From: Paraconiothyrium sp. Pb-2020
Lineage: Eukaryota > Ascomycota > Dothideomycetes > Pleosporales > Didymosphaeriaceae
Length of the DNA: 64,000 nt
Assembly (NCBI GenBank): GCA_022419385.1
Contig: JAJUBI010000004.1
Span: forward strand, 2,523,286-2,587,285
Direction of reading: 5' to 3'
Position 1 is the stretch's first letter. Each line of letters starts with the position of its first letter. Shown piece after piece: positions 12,494 to 24,092 of the stretch. The notes below the pieces were generated by a model. The model worked only from the letters and a program-made list of their open reading frames with translations, was not told the DNA's origin and ran no database searches. The translations under genes were made by a program, and so were the position numbers.

Positions 12494-13656
12494 CTAGTCA
12501 GTGGGGTCGTAGTTCGCAGCAGCCTTGACAGTCTTGCTCAGCTTAGTGTTGATACCGACAGTAGCCCAACCAAAGACACCGTCGGAAACGGTGCTGCCGA
12601 GGAGGACATAGTTGAGCACAGGGTCGCTCGTCGCAGCCTCTCCAGCAAGGATGCCGTCCTTAGCATTGGTCGTAAGACTCTGTTTGTTGGTGTTGTATGG
12701 GGCCGTCGTCTCCACGCTGGTGATGAGCGACTGGTCGAAGAAGAGCTGACCAACGTGCGAGATAGTGCCGCCGGTTAGAACAGTGCCGTATGACTTGACA
12801 GTGGTTTGCGCGTTCTGGTGAGCGAGGACTGTAACGGTTTGTCAGGCTTGGACACAAGGCTGAGGTGGTGGACTCACTGTGAATGTGTGGGGTACGACCA
12901 GTGTAGTGTCCAGGAAAGATGCCGTCAAATTGAAGGACACCGTCAGTGTCACTAAACTGAATGCCACGGAGCATAGGGTTGTCGAGGTTGGTCTTGTCGT
13001 TGGTGTTGCCGTTACCACCAGCGTTGACACCGCCGTAGACTCCCTGTATTGGTCAGAATGTGCAAGTGATATTTACGCTGGTAGAATTATACGTACAGTG
13101 GAATTGCAGTACCACGCCTCAAGTGCTACGTTAGATACAGGCTTGCAGGTGTTGGTGTCGATGAGCTGAACATCGAAGGTCAAGGGAACACCCTTCTGAC
13201 CGTCAGTGATATCCTTGCGAACCAGCTCGCCAGTGACGTCTGTTGTGCGATGAGCATTTTCATGCATCCCATATTTTTAGTGCTCCACTCACAGTAAGGA
13301 CCCTCGGTGGTCTCTGGCTGCAGGATGCACGAGTTGTTCGATCCGAAGATGTCAGCAGCGGAGCTCTCAGGTGTGACGTTCTTGGTCGACTTGTGGTCTT
13401 TGTTCAACACATCAGTCAAGCTGCGGCGCTCCAGTCCGCGCTTTGCTTGCAAATGCTGAACCTGCTCGATGCGGCGTTTGATCATAATGTGGTCACGAGC
13501 CTTGATGGCATCCGCACAAAGAGAGAGCGAACGGTACTCCTTGCTGCTACGATATTCAGCTCGCTCTGCAATCTCAGCCGCGATATCATGGCCTGGATGG
13601 GCAAGGGATGGTGCGGCTGCGAGAGCCGCAATGAAGAGAGAAGTGAAACGGACCAT
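12494..13656 (-). CDS. Extracellular intradiol ring-cleavage dioxygenase
   Basis: Four exons (13656-13293, 13239-13097, 13043-12878, 12828-12494) give 335 residues. The N-terminus MVRFTSLFIAALAAAPSLA is a signal peptide, with a basic helical region after it. The catalytic domain starts at ETTEGPYYVTGE, typical of fungal secreted intradiol dioxygenases. Candidate Fe(III) ligands are visible: Tyr in EAWYCN and in PGHYTG, and the two His in RTPHIH. GVYGGVNAGGNGNT follows the family pattern. Such enzymes open catechol-type rings between the hydroxyls, and act outside the cell on lignin-, plant- or microbe-derived phenolics. Each exon junction restores a conserved motif, so the model is well supported. 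Confidence 0.88.
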
Positions 13657-13715
13657 ATTGATTTCGTGTAAGGGAACAATGGACTGCGACCAAAATCCGT
13701 GCGAGCAGTTCTCAA

Positions 13716-13721
13716 TTTATA
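13716..13721 (-). promoter_or_regulatory. TATA box of the intradiol dioxygenase gene
   Basis: TATAAA on the minus strand, 60 bases upstream of the ATG at 13656. A normal distance for a fungal TATA promoter. Confidence 0.5.
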
Positions 13722-16700
13722 TCTTCCCATGTCCCAACTGAAGGTAACGATTATAGGGGCCGTTGCATAACCGTAGTCGCTGTGAATGACCCAACAGCAA
13801 CGGCACCCACCGTGCCAAGCCGCATATCATGGCAGTTCTCATCTCCTAGATTAACAACATCGCGAAGTTTGCCGGATTCTAGGCGGCACAGTAGATTACT
13901 CGAACAGTCCTTCCTGCCTTGGTATGCTCCGATTCCTGGAGTATCGTCCTCCGATGCGGCTGAACGACGAAGGACCCACTAGAAACCATGCAGTGGAAAA
14001 CAAGTTCCATGAAGTTGCGTCAGCAGTTTGCAAGCGACATGATTGGAGTCTCCAATCGGTTACCTTCCTTTACGGCGAAGTTGACCCCATTTATGCCCAG
14101 ACATTCGAACCTGGGGTGACTGCTCGCTTAGCCAATGAGAGTAAAGGCGTCGTAAGCTTCGAGTTGCGCCGTCACCAATTCGTTCACGCGACACGTACTG
14201 CAGCCTCGGAGTACTTCAGTCTGTACACTCCCTCCTAATATCCAGTCCTTGGCGGACATATGTTCAAGTCTTGGCCGCTGTCGCTTGCTGAAGCTTGAAA
14301 TGCACAACACACACTCTCCCAACATACGAGTTACCGACACTACACACGACAGAACCTTCCAGACTGGATGGCCTGAAAACGTTTCAAGTGCCTTGGTCAA
14401 GACCGCTGGTATACTAACGCTACTATACAACAGTGGCAAACGATGCAGGAATAGACCTTTGAAATTTACAATTGCGCATCACATCCTAAGACGCGCAATT
14501 CATCCTTTCCTATAGTTTCGTTACCGCTAGTTGCGAGTGCAAGTCTTGACCGTCGCAAGAAAGATTGAGCGTCTAGAATATGTTCTTGGCAGCGGTGTAG
14601 AAGAACCCTTGGGCGGGGACACTTCAGAGCGTCTGTAGAAGCCAGGGCCTGATCTGTGCTGACCAGCAATCGTACACATGAGTGTTGAAAAAGCAATCTT
14701 GCCAGACAACCAGCCCTTCATTCTCTACGTCCAGATTGAGGTTGTTGCGTGGTAAGTCAAGTCTGGATTAGAGATTCTTCACCTTGCTAGTCATCGAAGG
14801 CTCTGTGATCTTGGTTACGGGCATCACCAGCCTTCGACTGACAAATTGCGGGGATCATGGCCGCAGGGGGCATCGGGGAGCAATGTTTGAACACTCGAGG
14901 TCAGGACCCACATGCCGACCCACCCTCTGCCTTTCTGCTCTGAGCGTCACATGCAGTTCCGAAAAGTCGATTAACCAGTCTTGGCCGTTCTTTTACGTGA
15001 TGCCATGTACCGAAGTTCATGGTCACGTATCGCGAATCTTATCATCAAGAAGTATTCCATTGCAACACCTACAGTTTAGCCCGCACTCGACTGAACAACT
15101 CGCAAACCATTCTCAGTGCAAGTTGCGGACTAATAAAGAAAAATCCGTTTTCTAAGCAATTTCATGACGCCTTTAGCACCGTAACATGTTCGTAGACGCC
15201 TGTCGCGTCCGGCTTTTTTATCCGAAGCCTGATTTTGAAGCGATATGTGACGAGGTATAGGAGATATCCATAAAATGAGGAAGGTGGAGTGTGAGACACG
15301 GGTCTTTGAATCTAGGAATGATGCATGTCTACATCTTCACATGAAGATTCTGCATCTATCGCACGATAATACCTCCGAAAGGGGGAGTTCAGTGTGAGAG
15401 ACGCATGTAGCCCAGCTCAACAGCACCTCGGTGCACGCCACGTTGTCACAAAGCTCATAACGCTCCAGAGAACTTTTCATGCTCACGCCGGGAAACAAAT
15501 CCGCCACTTGTTGCGAGCCGATAAGGCACTTCACATTGCACATCGAGGGTGAATTGCCGGTTTTGCATATTCGCCGCTTACTTCATCTCACTGATCATTG
15601 CCAATCCGTGCCTCGTCTTTCCATCCTCAACAATTGGTACAACCATAAAGCCCGCCCTTTGGCCTTTATACGATCATTCAAAATCAACCTCGTCAGGCTT
15701 TCCGACCAAGATCCAATGGGTACATCATCACTGATATATGGTATCACAGCGAAATGGTCCATGTGAAGGCCTTGTCGCAGTGAGTCGGGAGAGGCTCTTG
15801 CACCTTCTCCTCGTGCTCGGTGGTTAAAGAGTTTGGCCTACGAACTGTTAGCCGCAGGAGCGGTAATCTGCAGCGTGAGATTACAGCCTCGTGAATCCCA
15901 AACAGACGCCAAGGCAGTGACGCGTAACACCACAATCACGACCTTTCCAATGCCCTCAACTTGAACGATGCAAAATATGTGCTGCAAATGATGACTTCCA
16001 TCATGATCTCTCGTCAATTCCTGCATATCATTATCCCTCTACCACCGTATACAAGGGATGTTTTGGAAGCACAAGACCGTACACATGACTTCGCACCTGT
16101 TTTGTTTTCAGCCACTGCGTGTCGTAGTGATGAGACAGCGCGTACGTTTTAGTAAACGTTATAAACCATAATCACATTCAAGCAATGGTGATTTTCACCA
16201 CCGCTCACAGCTCACCACGAGCGCACGGAAATGACAGCTGTAACACCTACCTTTTTAGGACAGTGAAAAAATCCCGCATTACTTCACCTATAGCGAAGAG
16301 GACGAGTTAATATTCATGAGCTTAGGCAGACTTATAAGATTTATGAAGGCACCATCATCTCCCTTCCAGTCTGTAGACGAGATGATGTGATGCTCTGAAG
16401 GGCGAGTAGCAGAAGCTTGTGTGTTTCCTGACATGGACGTTGACCACCTCGAACCATTGCGAATTCTCCATCAAACAAGATCAGTATATCTTGGGCATCT
16501 ACAGTCCTCCCACATGAAGTGGCTTCAGCATCTTTTGGACCTCCACGGCATTATACGTGCAGCACAAGGAAGGAGTCACGGTCCATATGGTCGAAGACCT
16601 CCAGCTTTTCGTCCTCCCATGGAGGTCCACCCATTGTTCTTCGTGGCACCTGCAGCACTGGGTCTATAGTGAATCTCGGAGAGAGAAGAAAAAAAGAAAG

Positions 16701-17040
16701 ACCCTTACATATCAAAGTTCAATACAGCCAACATCGTGTGATCGGTAGACCAGGGAGAACTTTGCCCGCTCATCCAGTTGAGCAAATTGCTTTTTTGTGC
16801 AAATGTCGTACAGGCGCTCATGCTCCTCATAGAACAGACGCTTGGCGCTTTTTGAATGCTCACAGGGAACCCCATACTTGGATCATCGGGGTCTTTTGAG
16901 AGCCTACCACTCTCTCCATTGCCTCGACGGATGTTGTTTCCAGACTTGAGATTTCCCATTGAATCTCTTTTAAGTATAGGACTTGCTGCTCATGTGTTCC
17001 ATGAGTGTTCTTCGCGCATGTTTTAGTGACTGCAAGCGCA
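13722..17040. other. Gene-poor stretch
   Basis: About 3.3 kb with no gene I can defend. ORFs on both strands are short, overlapping and without motifs. From about 16.4 kb on, short stretches faintly resemble the units described downstream. No transposase, reverse transcriptase or terminal repeat was seen. Confidence 0.4.
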
Positions 17041-17057
17041 GACAAGGTGGTGTAGAG

Positions 17058-17101
17058 CAGGCAAAGAAGAAGCACTGATCCTTATATACCCAGCCTTCGC
17101 C
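17058..17101 (-). repeat. Diverged promoter-proximal unit, copy A
   Basis: Read on the minus strand, GGCGAAGGCTGGGTATATAA is followed by GCTTCTTCTTTGCC. The same order (CTTnGGGT, TATA-like box, TCTTCT-rich segment, TGC) recurs at 18359-18409 and 18737-18783. Downstream, the reading TGCCTGCTCTACACC onwards is open for about 70 codons but has no ATG at its start (it begins GTG), so a protein is not established. Confidence 0.5.
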
Positions 17102-17171
17102 TCAGACCGCAGCCTCACCATCGTGATACGTTGAAGCATTTACTTCGTGCGGTCCGGCTTCTCAATGCTAT

Positions 17172-17554
17172 TCAGGAAAATTGCGGATAGCCGTGTCCAT
17201 GAGAGTTCAACGAGCCCGAGCTTCGAACGCCCACACACTTTTCATGTAGCGATGGTGTCTTAGATTTTGGGCAGGGAGAAACACCCCATGGGTTCCATTT
17301 TTCCGACCTTCGCTTAGCCATGTTGCTCTCTGCGCCGGTATCAAAGCATGTTTTGAGACGAACGCTAATCTCCATGACCACGTCAAAGCTGAGCTTTTTG
17401 TCCACCGCGTGCCATGAATGTGTTGATTACGCCCTCGCCAGCCTTTCCATATGCCTATCGTGTTGGCACTTGTAGTCTTCGTCCGCAATGAGAATATTGT
17501 GACGAGCAGGAGGAGCGAGTACCAGAGTGATTTTATGGCCCCGCATCTTCTCAT
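17172..17554 (-). other. Possible small secreted-protein remnant
   Basis: An ATG at 17554 opens a frame beginning MRRCGAIKSLWYSLLLLVTI, which could be a signal anchor or signal peptide. The frame continues 115 codons and overlaps another open frame. No family is recognised and no clear intron links the frames. It could be chance, or a decayed gene of the array in this region. Confidence 0.25.
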
Positions 17555-18272
17555 ACATGACCGGAACAGCCTGCAAGGGGTCGTCGTCTCCTCAGGAGGG
17601 TTTGATGTAGACAGACATTGTCACACGCAAGCGCATATCTTGTTCAGTGTGAGCAGTTCTGCTCTCGCCACTCATACTCAGCTCATGCAAGTGTTTTCCG
17701 TTGATTTGCGCACCCTCGCGGCCCGGAATTCTGCACATGGATGCTCGTCGTTGCTCCTTTCGCACTCCTGCACAGTCTTCCGATTTCCATCTTTGTGTTG
17801 ATTCTGGTATTGAAGCTCACGCAGAATTGTGAGGAGGGAAGTAGACCAAGCACTGAGACTCCATAACTCTAGCTCATAGTTGCTGTGTCCGGGAGTTCCC
17901 ATGGGGAGCTATTCTGAGGATCTCAAACGCTCCCAAAAGGCTGCCACATAGAACTGTCGAGTGAGGTTTTAGAACACCCAAAGAACATGCAATGGACTGC
18001 TCGATAATTTGAGCCACCGCCACACTCGCATAAGTTGGACGACGTGCATTTCTGGATACTCGCATGTTCCCATGTACCATTTCCTTGAAAACTTTTAAAC
18101 ACTGCCAGAAGTGAAGTTGTGTGTGAGGAGCAACAGCTCATCGCTGTTCTTCAAACCTGCACAGCTTACTCCCGTGCGATACATGGTAGCTGGATTTGGA
18201 GGATCCCAAGCATCCCATGCTAAGTACGAGTCGCGGTTTGGAATAGCACTCCATGTGTGCAGAGAGCGGTTG

Positions 18273-18409
18273 ATTTTAGACACACGCAAGGTGGCCTCCC
18301 ATGATCACTTGTGTTCGCAACTTTAATCTGCAGCGAAGTAAAGAGTTGTAAGGAGCAAGCACGCCAGAGAAGATGCGGGTTTATATACACCCCAAGTCGT
18401 TCCTAAGCA
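18273..18409 (-). repeat. Diverged promoter-proximal unit, copy B
   Basis: On the minus strand the unit starts CTTAGGAACGACTTGGGGTG, then TATATAAA and GCATCTTCTCTGG. About 110 bases on it reads GGAGGCCACC...GTGTCTAAAAT. The GGAGGCC...GTGTCTAAAAT pair also occurs in copy C (18608-18636). The match over separated blocks shows common descent rather than chance. Frames downstream are interrupted. Confidence 0.5.
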
Positions 18410-18607
18410 CTACCAAACGAACATGTCTCGGCGCTGCTGCTCCCAGCGCTCAATGTAACGACGGTGAAAGCAATTTTTGGGCACCCGATACAATCCACAT
18501 GCATGCAAGATCTTCAATCTTTTAGACCGCTACAGCGAACTTCCCGAGCGTTGACATTCTGTCCGGTTCCAAAAATTTACGGCTCTCTCCACGAGTTGTC
18601 GACGATG

Positions 18608-18783
18608 CATTTTAGACACCCTCTGGCCTCCTCATGTCTTGGCATAGGTCAAGTTTGTGGACACCCATAGTCCATCTTCATCATCCTTTTGGATCACTAC
18701 CAGCGTAGCAAAGACAAGAAGGTGGAGATCAAACAAGGCGGACAAGAAGAAGCTTTAAGTACCCGAAGCCCTCCCTAAGCCAC
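18608..18783 (-). repeat. Diverged promoter-proximal unit, copy C
   Basis: On the minus strand it reads GGCTTAGGGAGGGCTTCGGG, then a degraded TATA (TACTTAAAG), CTTCTTCTTG and CCGCC. About 100 bases on comes GAGGAGGCC...GTGTCTAAAAT, as in copy B. The open frames are short and no start gives a convincing protein. Confidence 0.5.
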
Positions 18784-19547
18784 ACGGGATGCTCCAAGCC
18801 GTGAAGCATTTCGCGCACGTGACCCTTTCGTCCACTCACGCCTGTTCGGTTCACGAGAAGGCTACGCAGATCAAAGAACCACTACAGAAGCGCACAATGA
18901 ATTCGACTTCTCAATTCTCTCCTCTGTGCTCATACCATGGTCACCCATTCATTAATCTCGCACACATCAAGGATTCCTCCGCGCAGCCAAATGCTGATGC
19001 GCCATGCACCCTAAGGGTCCATCCCCTGGTATTCGACTCCAATCCGATGCTCCCGTATCCAATTCGAATCCACCCGAGCCAAGCCCTAGTCCTGCCCGCA
19101 TGCCCCTCTCGTCAACATGAGCTGGGCTGAAGCGTACAACTACAAGTCACCGTGTTTGGCTAGCCATGCGTCCCTTTCGCCTTTAACGTGGCCTCCACGC
19201 TTCGAACAGGTCTCTAGGCCCAAGGAGGACCACCAATGCCGAGGTGGAGCCAATAGTCCCTTCGCCGTAGTCACGCGAGCAGCCAAGATGACCGCCCGAA
19301 TCGGAAACGCTTGTCACGAAGTACTTGCGAGCGAGCGAGCGACGCACAAGCCAAGCCGGTAAATGCAATGCTAAAGTATGAGTTAAGACATGGTAAAGAA
19401 GCGAATGTCGTGAAGTTTATAAAATGCCCAGCCGAGGCTGATTCGAAAGTCGTGAGGCGTTCCATGTTCCGTAGAAAGGGTCGTCTCCATCAGTTTCGTC
19501 TTGCAAAGTTTTTGTCTAACAATCTGTCCGAAATACGTGGGATTCTT
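18784..19547. other. Intergenic, nothing recognised
   Basis: The 3' flank of NBP2 (minus) together with upstream sequence of the repeat units. Short ORFs only. Confidence 0.4.
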
Positions 19548-21065
19548 TCAAGGCTTCGTCCCTTGGCTCTGCGGACGGCTGCCGGGCTCAGGGCTGGCTT
19601 CGACACCCTCCATTGGCCCCTCGCTCTTCTCACCGTCCTTTGACTTTGGGAAGTTACCCTCCGCCGCAGTCGGTGTGCCCAGCATCTCCTTCGGATATGG
19701 CTCGAGATCTTTGGTGCTGGTCGAGAACGTAGAGATGACTGGCGTGTAAGCCCCGTGCTGGGCCTGAGTGGGGGTTTTGGCTTCAGGACCAGCAGACACG
19801 GGAGACAGCAGCCCTTCGAGGCTGTTTGGTTCTTGCTGTAATGCAGTTCCATTCATTAGTCCGTTCCAGCCCCCTTCGATGTCGCGGAGCAGCCGAACAT
19901 ACTCCTCGGGTACCAAACCGCTCTCACCAGTCTTCGGGTCCTGCGCCACGAGCCAGCCTTGTCCGTGTCGATATGAAACCAGTATGATTTGTCCCTCCAC
20001 AAGCGGGAGCTCATTGTCATTTTCGCGTTCGAAATCAAATAGAGCTACAGCTTTTCCGTGCATCTCCTCGTCAGGCGAAACAATGGTGAATTGGTAATCT
20101 CGCGAGAAGCGGCTATCATCGTTGAGGAAGTTCTCGTTCTCCGACATCTCTTCATCAGAATCGTACGGTGGCCCCTCGTCGGTGTAAGCGCGCTGCGGCA
20201 GGGTTGTCGCGAAATGTGAGTCTCGTCTTGAGGCGCCGGTTGGGACGTCCAGCGATGAAGACGGCTCTGGTGGGTATGTGATATACTCTCCGCCGGGCCC
20301 ATTCGCTTCCTGAAGTTCGTTGACATAGTAGATGTGGTTGCCGTCGCCGTTCGCGCCCGCGTAAGAACCCCGCTCTCCTGGGAAGCCCCTCCGACCGCGG
20401 GTTTGGTCAAAATTGACAATGTTGGACTTGTGCTTCTTATGGCGAGTGTGGCTGGTGACGACCGGGCTCGATATCTCTTCGTCCTCTTCATATGGCGGGC
20501 CTCCCTCATACGCAGTCATCGGCAGCTGCTCTCCCTCTCCCGTGTCCCACGATCCAGTCCCAGCAGACCATCCGTGGTCATCGTGCCAGGCGACTGCCGG
20601 CGGGTCTGAGAGCCTCCTGCTGACTTCGCTGGCGGGTGTTGAGATATCAGAAGGGTGCTCTGGGAGGGGCCCGTAGAAGAGGGGATGCAGCGGCCCATAC
20701 GCAAAGTCCCGCACTAGGCTGTACGGAAGACTCGAATGAAAGATGGGAAAAGCCGTTGATTGTGGCCGTGACCGCGTGTGCATGGACTGCGAAGCCGAAG
20801 CATTAGAGAAGGTGGAGAGGCGCTTGTTGGCATACGAGCTTGCCCGTTCAAGCTTGGCCTTTGAGGGCGGGGATGTAACGAGCGGAGGAAGAGAGGTCCG
20901 GTTTGCGTTTGGCGAGGTGATGGAGGCTGGCTCGCTCCGGGGTGACAGTACGTCGGCCGCCATGGCGGAATGCCTCTGGTTTGGGCGGCCTCTGACGGCG
21001 ACGCCTTCGGTGATGCCAGCGAGGCGTCGCGCGTCGGTAGGGGTCTCGATGCGCGTGTCGGTCAT
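19548..21065 (-). CDS. nbp2: Nbp2-like SH3 adaptor protein
   Basis: Single exon, 505 residues, ATG at 21065. The first 350 residues are low-complexity and rich in Ser, Pro, Glu and Asp. An SH3 domain follows: GKAVALFDFERENDNELPL, GQIILVSYRHGQGWLVAQDP and GLVPEEYVRLL. This SH3, with the ELPLVEGQII and GQGWLVA segments, is that of fungal Nbp2. In yeast Nbp2 bridges the phosphatase Ptc1 to Pbs2 and so dampens the HOG pathway; it also affects cell-wall signalling. The C-tail after the domain is Pro/Ser/Glu-rich and probably disordered. The gene is divergent from SSU72 across a long GC-rich region. Confidence 0.85.
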   Translation of the reverse strand: MTDTRIETPTDARRLAGITEGVAVRGRPNQRHSAMAADVLSPRSEPASITSPNANRTSLPPLVTSPPSKAKLERASSYANKRLSTFSNASASQSMHTRSRPQSTAFPIFHSSLPYSLVRDFAYGPLHPLFYGPLPEHPSDISTPASEVSRRLSDPPAVAWHDDHGWSAGTGSWDTGEGEQLPMTAYEGGPPYEEDEEISSPVVTSHTRHKKHKSNIVNFDQTRGRRGFPGERGSYAGANGDGNHIYYVNELQEANGPGGEYITYPPEPSSSLDVPTGASRRDSHFATTLPQRAYTDEGPPYDSDEEMSENENFLNDDSRFSRDYQFTIVSPDEEMHGKAVALFDFERENDNELPLVEGQIILVSYRHGQGWLVAQDPKTGESGLVPEEYVRLLRDIEGGWNGLMNGTALQQEPNSLEGLLSPVSAGPEAKTPTQAQHGAYTPVISTFSTSTKDLEPYPKEMLGTPTAAEGNFPKSKDGEKSEGPMEGVEASPEPGSRPQSQGTKP

Positions 21066-22837
21066 GCGAGGTAGTGTATGTCTATGTTGTGGGCTTCAAC
21101 TGTCAGCGGTGAAGAGCTCGTGTGCGAGTGTGTCTGAGGGTGGTAGGTGCCGTCGGCGTCGCAATGGAGGTGGGAAGCGCAGTGCAGCGTGAAGGTACAG
21201 GTAGCAGCACCGCCAGGAGCATATGAGCGCAACCAGGCAGTTTTCGGGCGGTGTGTTGTTCGTACGTGCCCGGTAGCGGTTCGGGCAGGCTGATTTGCGA
21301 AAGCGCTGGCGATGGTTCGGTGGTTGTTTGGAGCGGGCGGCAGCCAATGGGCCGGGAAGGAGCGCTTGACAAGATCTGGAAAGAACGATGGGGACGAGTG
21401 GTGCGCCCGGCGATTGGGAGACGCGGCCGTCGAGGCTCGCAATATTTGCACAGCAGCGGCTGGGGAAGCGCTGGCTGGGGGGTGTTGCGGGGACCTGGCG
21501 CTAAGACTTACCCAGTGAACGCCCAAAGGATCGCGGCGCGGCTTGTTTGCAGCAGCGCGGAGGTGCAGAGGGCGAAGAGAGGCGGCGTTCGCGGGGGCGG
21601 CCTCGAGGAGACTTGTCGTGCGGCGCGCGGGCAGATGGGCTCGAGGTGTTGCTGTGGTGAGCGGCGGGCGCGGTTCGTCGACGATGGATTGACTGCAGGC
21701 AGCTATTTTTGGCTCACAGTGCTAGCTCGGCCGCCAGCAGAGGTGTTTCAGGTGGAGGAGGGCAGGCAGCACGCGCGCAGCAGCACGGCGGTGAAGTGGA
21801 CATGCAAAGGTCTCTCTCGCAGGCGTACGCAGCGGCGGCCAGAGCGCTGCGGCGTCGGGGCTCCTGTTCTGCGGGTGCTTGGGTGTGTCCCTCACCAGCG
21901 TGGCTTTGCTTCTTTCTGTCTAGCCTAGGCCAGAAGCCACCGACAAGATGAAACACCTAACGCGAAGGCACTCGACGGCCAGCAACGAACCCTAGCGGTG
22001 AGCCCGCGAGGCCATCACGCGCGCTGCTGATGAAGCAGTTCCGCGCTTCTGCGGACTGGAGTCTGAAAGCCGCCGTGTCGCCCGTTTCAGTCGCTGCCCG
22101 TCCCTCTTGCAGCGCACGCAACTTCTGACGAGCGCGCCCGGGGATCGCTGCGGGATGCTAGCCCAGCCGGCGCTGCATGGGTCGGCGACTCTCGATGCAG
22201 CCGCAATAGCAGCCATGCTATCAACAGGAACAGGAAATTACATCGGCACCGCCATGGGCATCTTGGATAATGCCTTTGCGCGTCGCGCTGTCTGCCATCA
22301 CAATGCGGCTCGCACACATGGATCGATCCTGCAGCAGCAGCAGCGATGGGCGACCCCGCATTCACATCGATGTGACCGCCATGCCAGCCAGACAGGGATT
22401 AGCGCGCCAAGCTTGCAAATAATCCGCCCTAGCCAACACTTGACCTCACACACAAGCTCTCTTTCTTCTCTCATCCGCCTTCATCCTCCCACACCCACAA
22501 CCATATACCCGGCGGCATCCTGCCTCGTCATCGCCGCTTTCGATTCGCGGCTGCGGCTGCGTCAGTCTTTGGCGTGGCGTCTCATTGTAAGTTGCTCTCT
22601 GCTGCCTTGCCATCCGTGACGCAAAATGATGATTACCTTTATTGGAGCTGTCCTATTGTCCATGAGGACATTTAAAATTACGCACTGAAAATTCTGATAT
22701 CGCCGTTGAACCTTTGCTGCCAACTCAATGCATCCGTTTCGGCGAGCGCTCACTGACCGTGTGAAGAATTTGCAGCTCCGCGCGTCGAGGCAGCCACGAC
22801 CCACTCCCACTACCTCCGCCCGCACACTGCTTTCACC
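21066..22837. promoter_or_regulatory. Divergent NBP2/SSU72 intergenic region
   Basis: This 1.77 kb lies between the two ATGs, GC-rich near NBP2 and pyrimidine-rich (CTCTCTTTCTTCTCTC at about 22458-22473) on the SSU72 side. Pyrimidine tracts before the start are common in fungal housekeeping promoters. Overlapping ORFs in all frames look like GC-driven chance; some may be upstream ORFs in long leaders. I see no TATA box. Confidence 0.45.
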
Positions 22838-23742
22838 ATGTCGGACCCTCGCCTGCGGGCGCGTGCTCAGCAGCAGCAACCCCTCGCACCGGCGCCCCCA
22901 CCACCTCCGCCGCCGCCCATGGAGCCCCCAGTCGCCCTCGATGGCGCCAATAATGTAGCACATGAACAGGGCCCTACTGCCTCCAACTCCGACTTCAAGC
23001 TCAAGTTCTGTACCGTATGTGCTAGCAACCAGAATCGGTATGTCGTCTCGTTGCTATCTTCGCACCTGAAGCTGACCCAGTTAGTTCAATGGAAGCCCAT
23101 CTTCAACTCGCCGCCGCGAACCTTCCTACCATCTCCTTCGGTACTGGTTCCCTAGTTCGACTTCCAGGCCCAAGTATCACTCAGCCCAACGTCTACAAAT
23201 TCAACAACACTACATACGAAGCTATACACCAGGAGCTCGCAAACCAAAACACCCAACTGTATACGGCAAACGGTTTGTTGAACATGCTCGGTCGCAACCT
23301 CACCATCAAATCATATCCAGAGAGGTTCCAAGACTGGGTACCGGGCAAGCCAAGGCTTGAACACAAGGATGACCAAGGGTATGAGGGCACGGAATCGGGC
23401 GTCGTGGACGTCGTTATCACGTGTGAGGAGCGCTGCTTCGATGCCGTCCTGGAGGACCTGCACAACAAGGGAGGTCGGATGAACCGCCCCGTTCACGTCT
23501 TCAACGTAGACATCCGGGATAACCACGAGGAGGCACTCGTCGGAGGGAAAGGCATCCGCGAGCTTGCGCTGATGTTGAACGAAGCTGCTGCGCAGGAGAT
23601 GGAGACGCACGGCCACAGTGGCTGGGACAGCCGCGGCGGTAATGCCCGCGCGGGCTTTGACGAGCGCGTACCAGAGATTCTTGCTGCGTGGCAAGAGAAG
23701 TGGCCGAATCTCCCGGCTATCTGGAGTTTGGCTTGGTTTTAG
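22838..23742 (+). CDS. ssu72: Ssu72 RNA polymerase II CTD phosphatase
   Basis: Two exons (22838-23037, 23085-23742) give 285 residues. The N-terminal 55 residues hold a Gln run and a long Pro run and are absent from yeast Ssu72. The catalytic core starts KFCTVCASNQNRS, with the CX5R phosphatase signature (Cys61 to Arg67); the intron splits the Arg codon. The distal acidic loop VHVFNVDIRDNHEEA holds the catalytic Asp. Ssu72 removes phosphate from Ser5/Ser7 of the polymerase II tail and belongs to the cleavage-polyadenylation complex in the nucleus. The family match is unambiguous; the Gln/Pro extension is the only unusual part. Confidence 0.93.
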
Positions 23743-24092
23743 AGAGCAACGTAACAGCATGGTACAGTGAGGCGTTTACGACTTTACGGATTATGATACC
23801 CAGCATTGGCACGGCGTCAATCAATGAAACAACTGCTTTTATCGAGGCTCTTGGCCTCTCACACAACACTTTACACCTTCGCTCGTAAATCTTTTCGTGC
23901 CTCATCCGTCTTGGCTCATCTCACCGAGTCATCACGTTGATTACTCAAAGCTGATCCTTATATCACCGTGCACCTGAGGCTGACATTGCTCAACAACACA
24001 AGGGTTGAGACGCTAGCATTTAGCATCTCGCCATGACAAAGCCTCCTCCGAAGGCGGCTGCTTAGCTTCAACAATGCCACCAGCATAATTTC
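23743..24092. other. Convergent 3' region
   Basis: 350 bases between the stops of SSU72 and the CorA-like gene. It should contain both 3' UTRs. No other feature was seen. Confidence 0.5.

Noticed and set aside
13782..14515. Overlapping plus and minus ORFs of about 100 codons
   Set aside because: Mutually overlapping frames without recognisable domains; more likely chance.
21251..22619. Plus-strand ORFs of 170-225 codons in GC-rich DNA
   Set aside because: Low-complexity Arg/Gly/Cys translations with open frames in several directions, as expected from GC bias.
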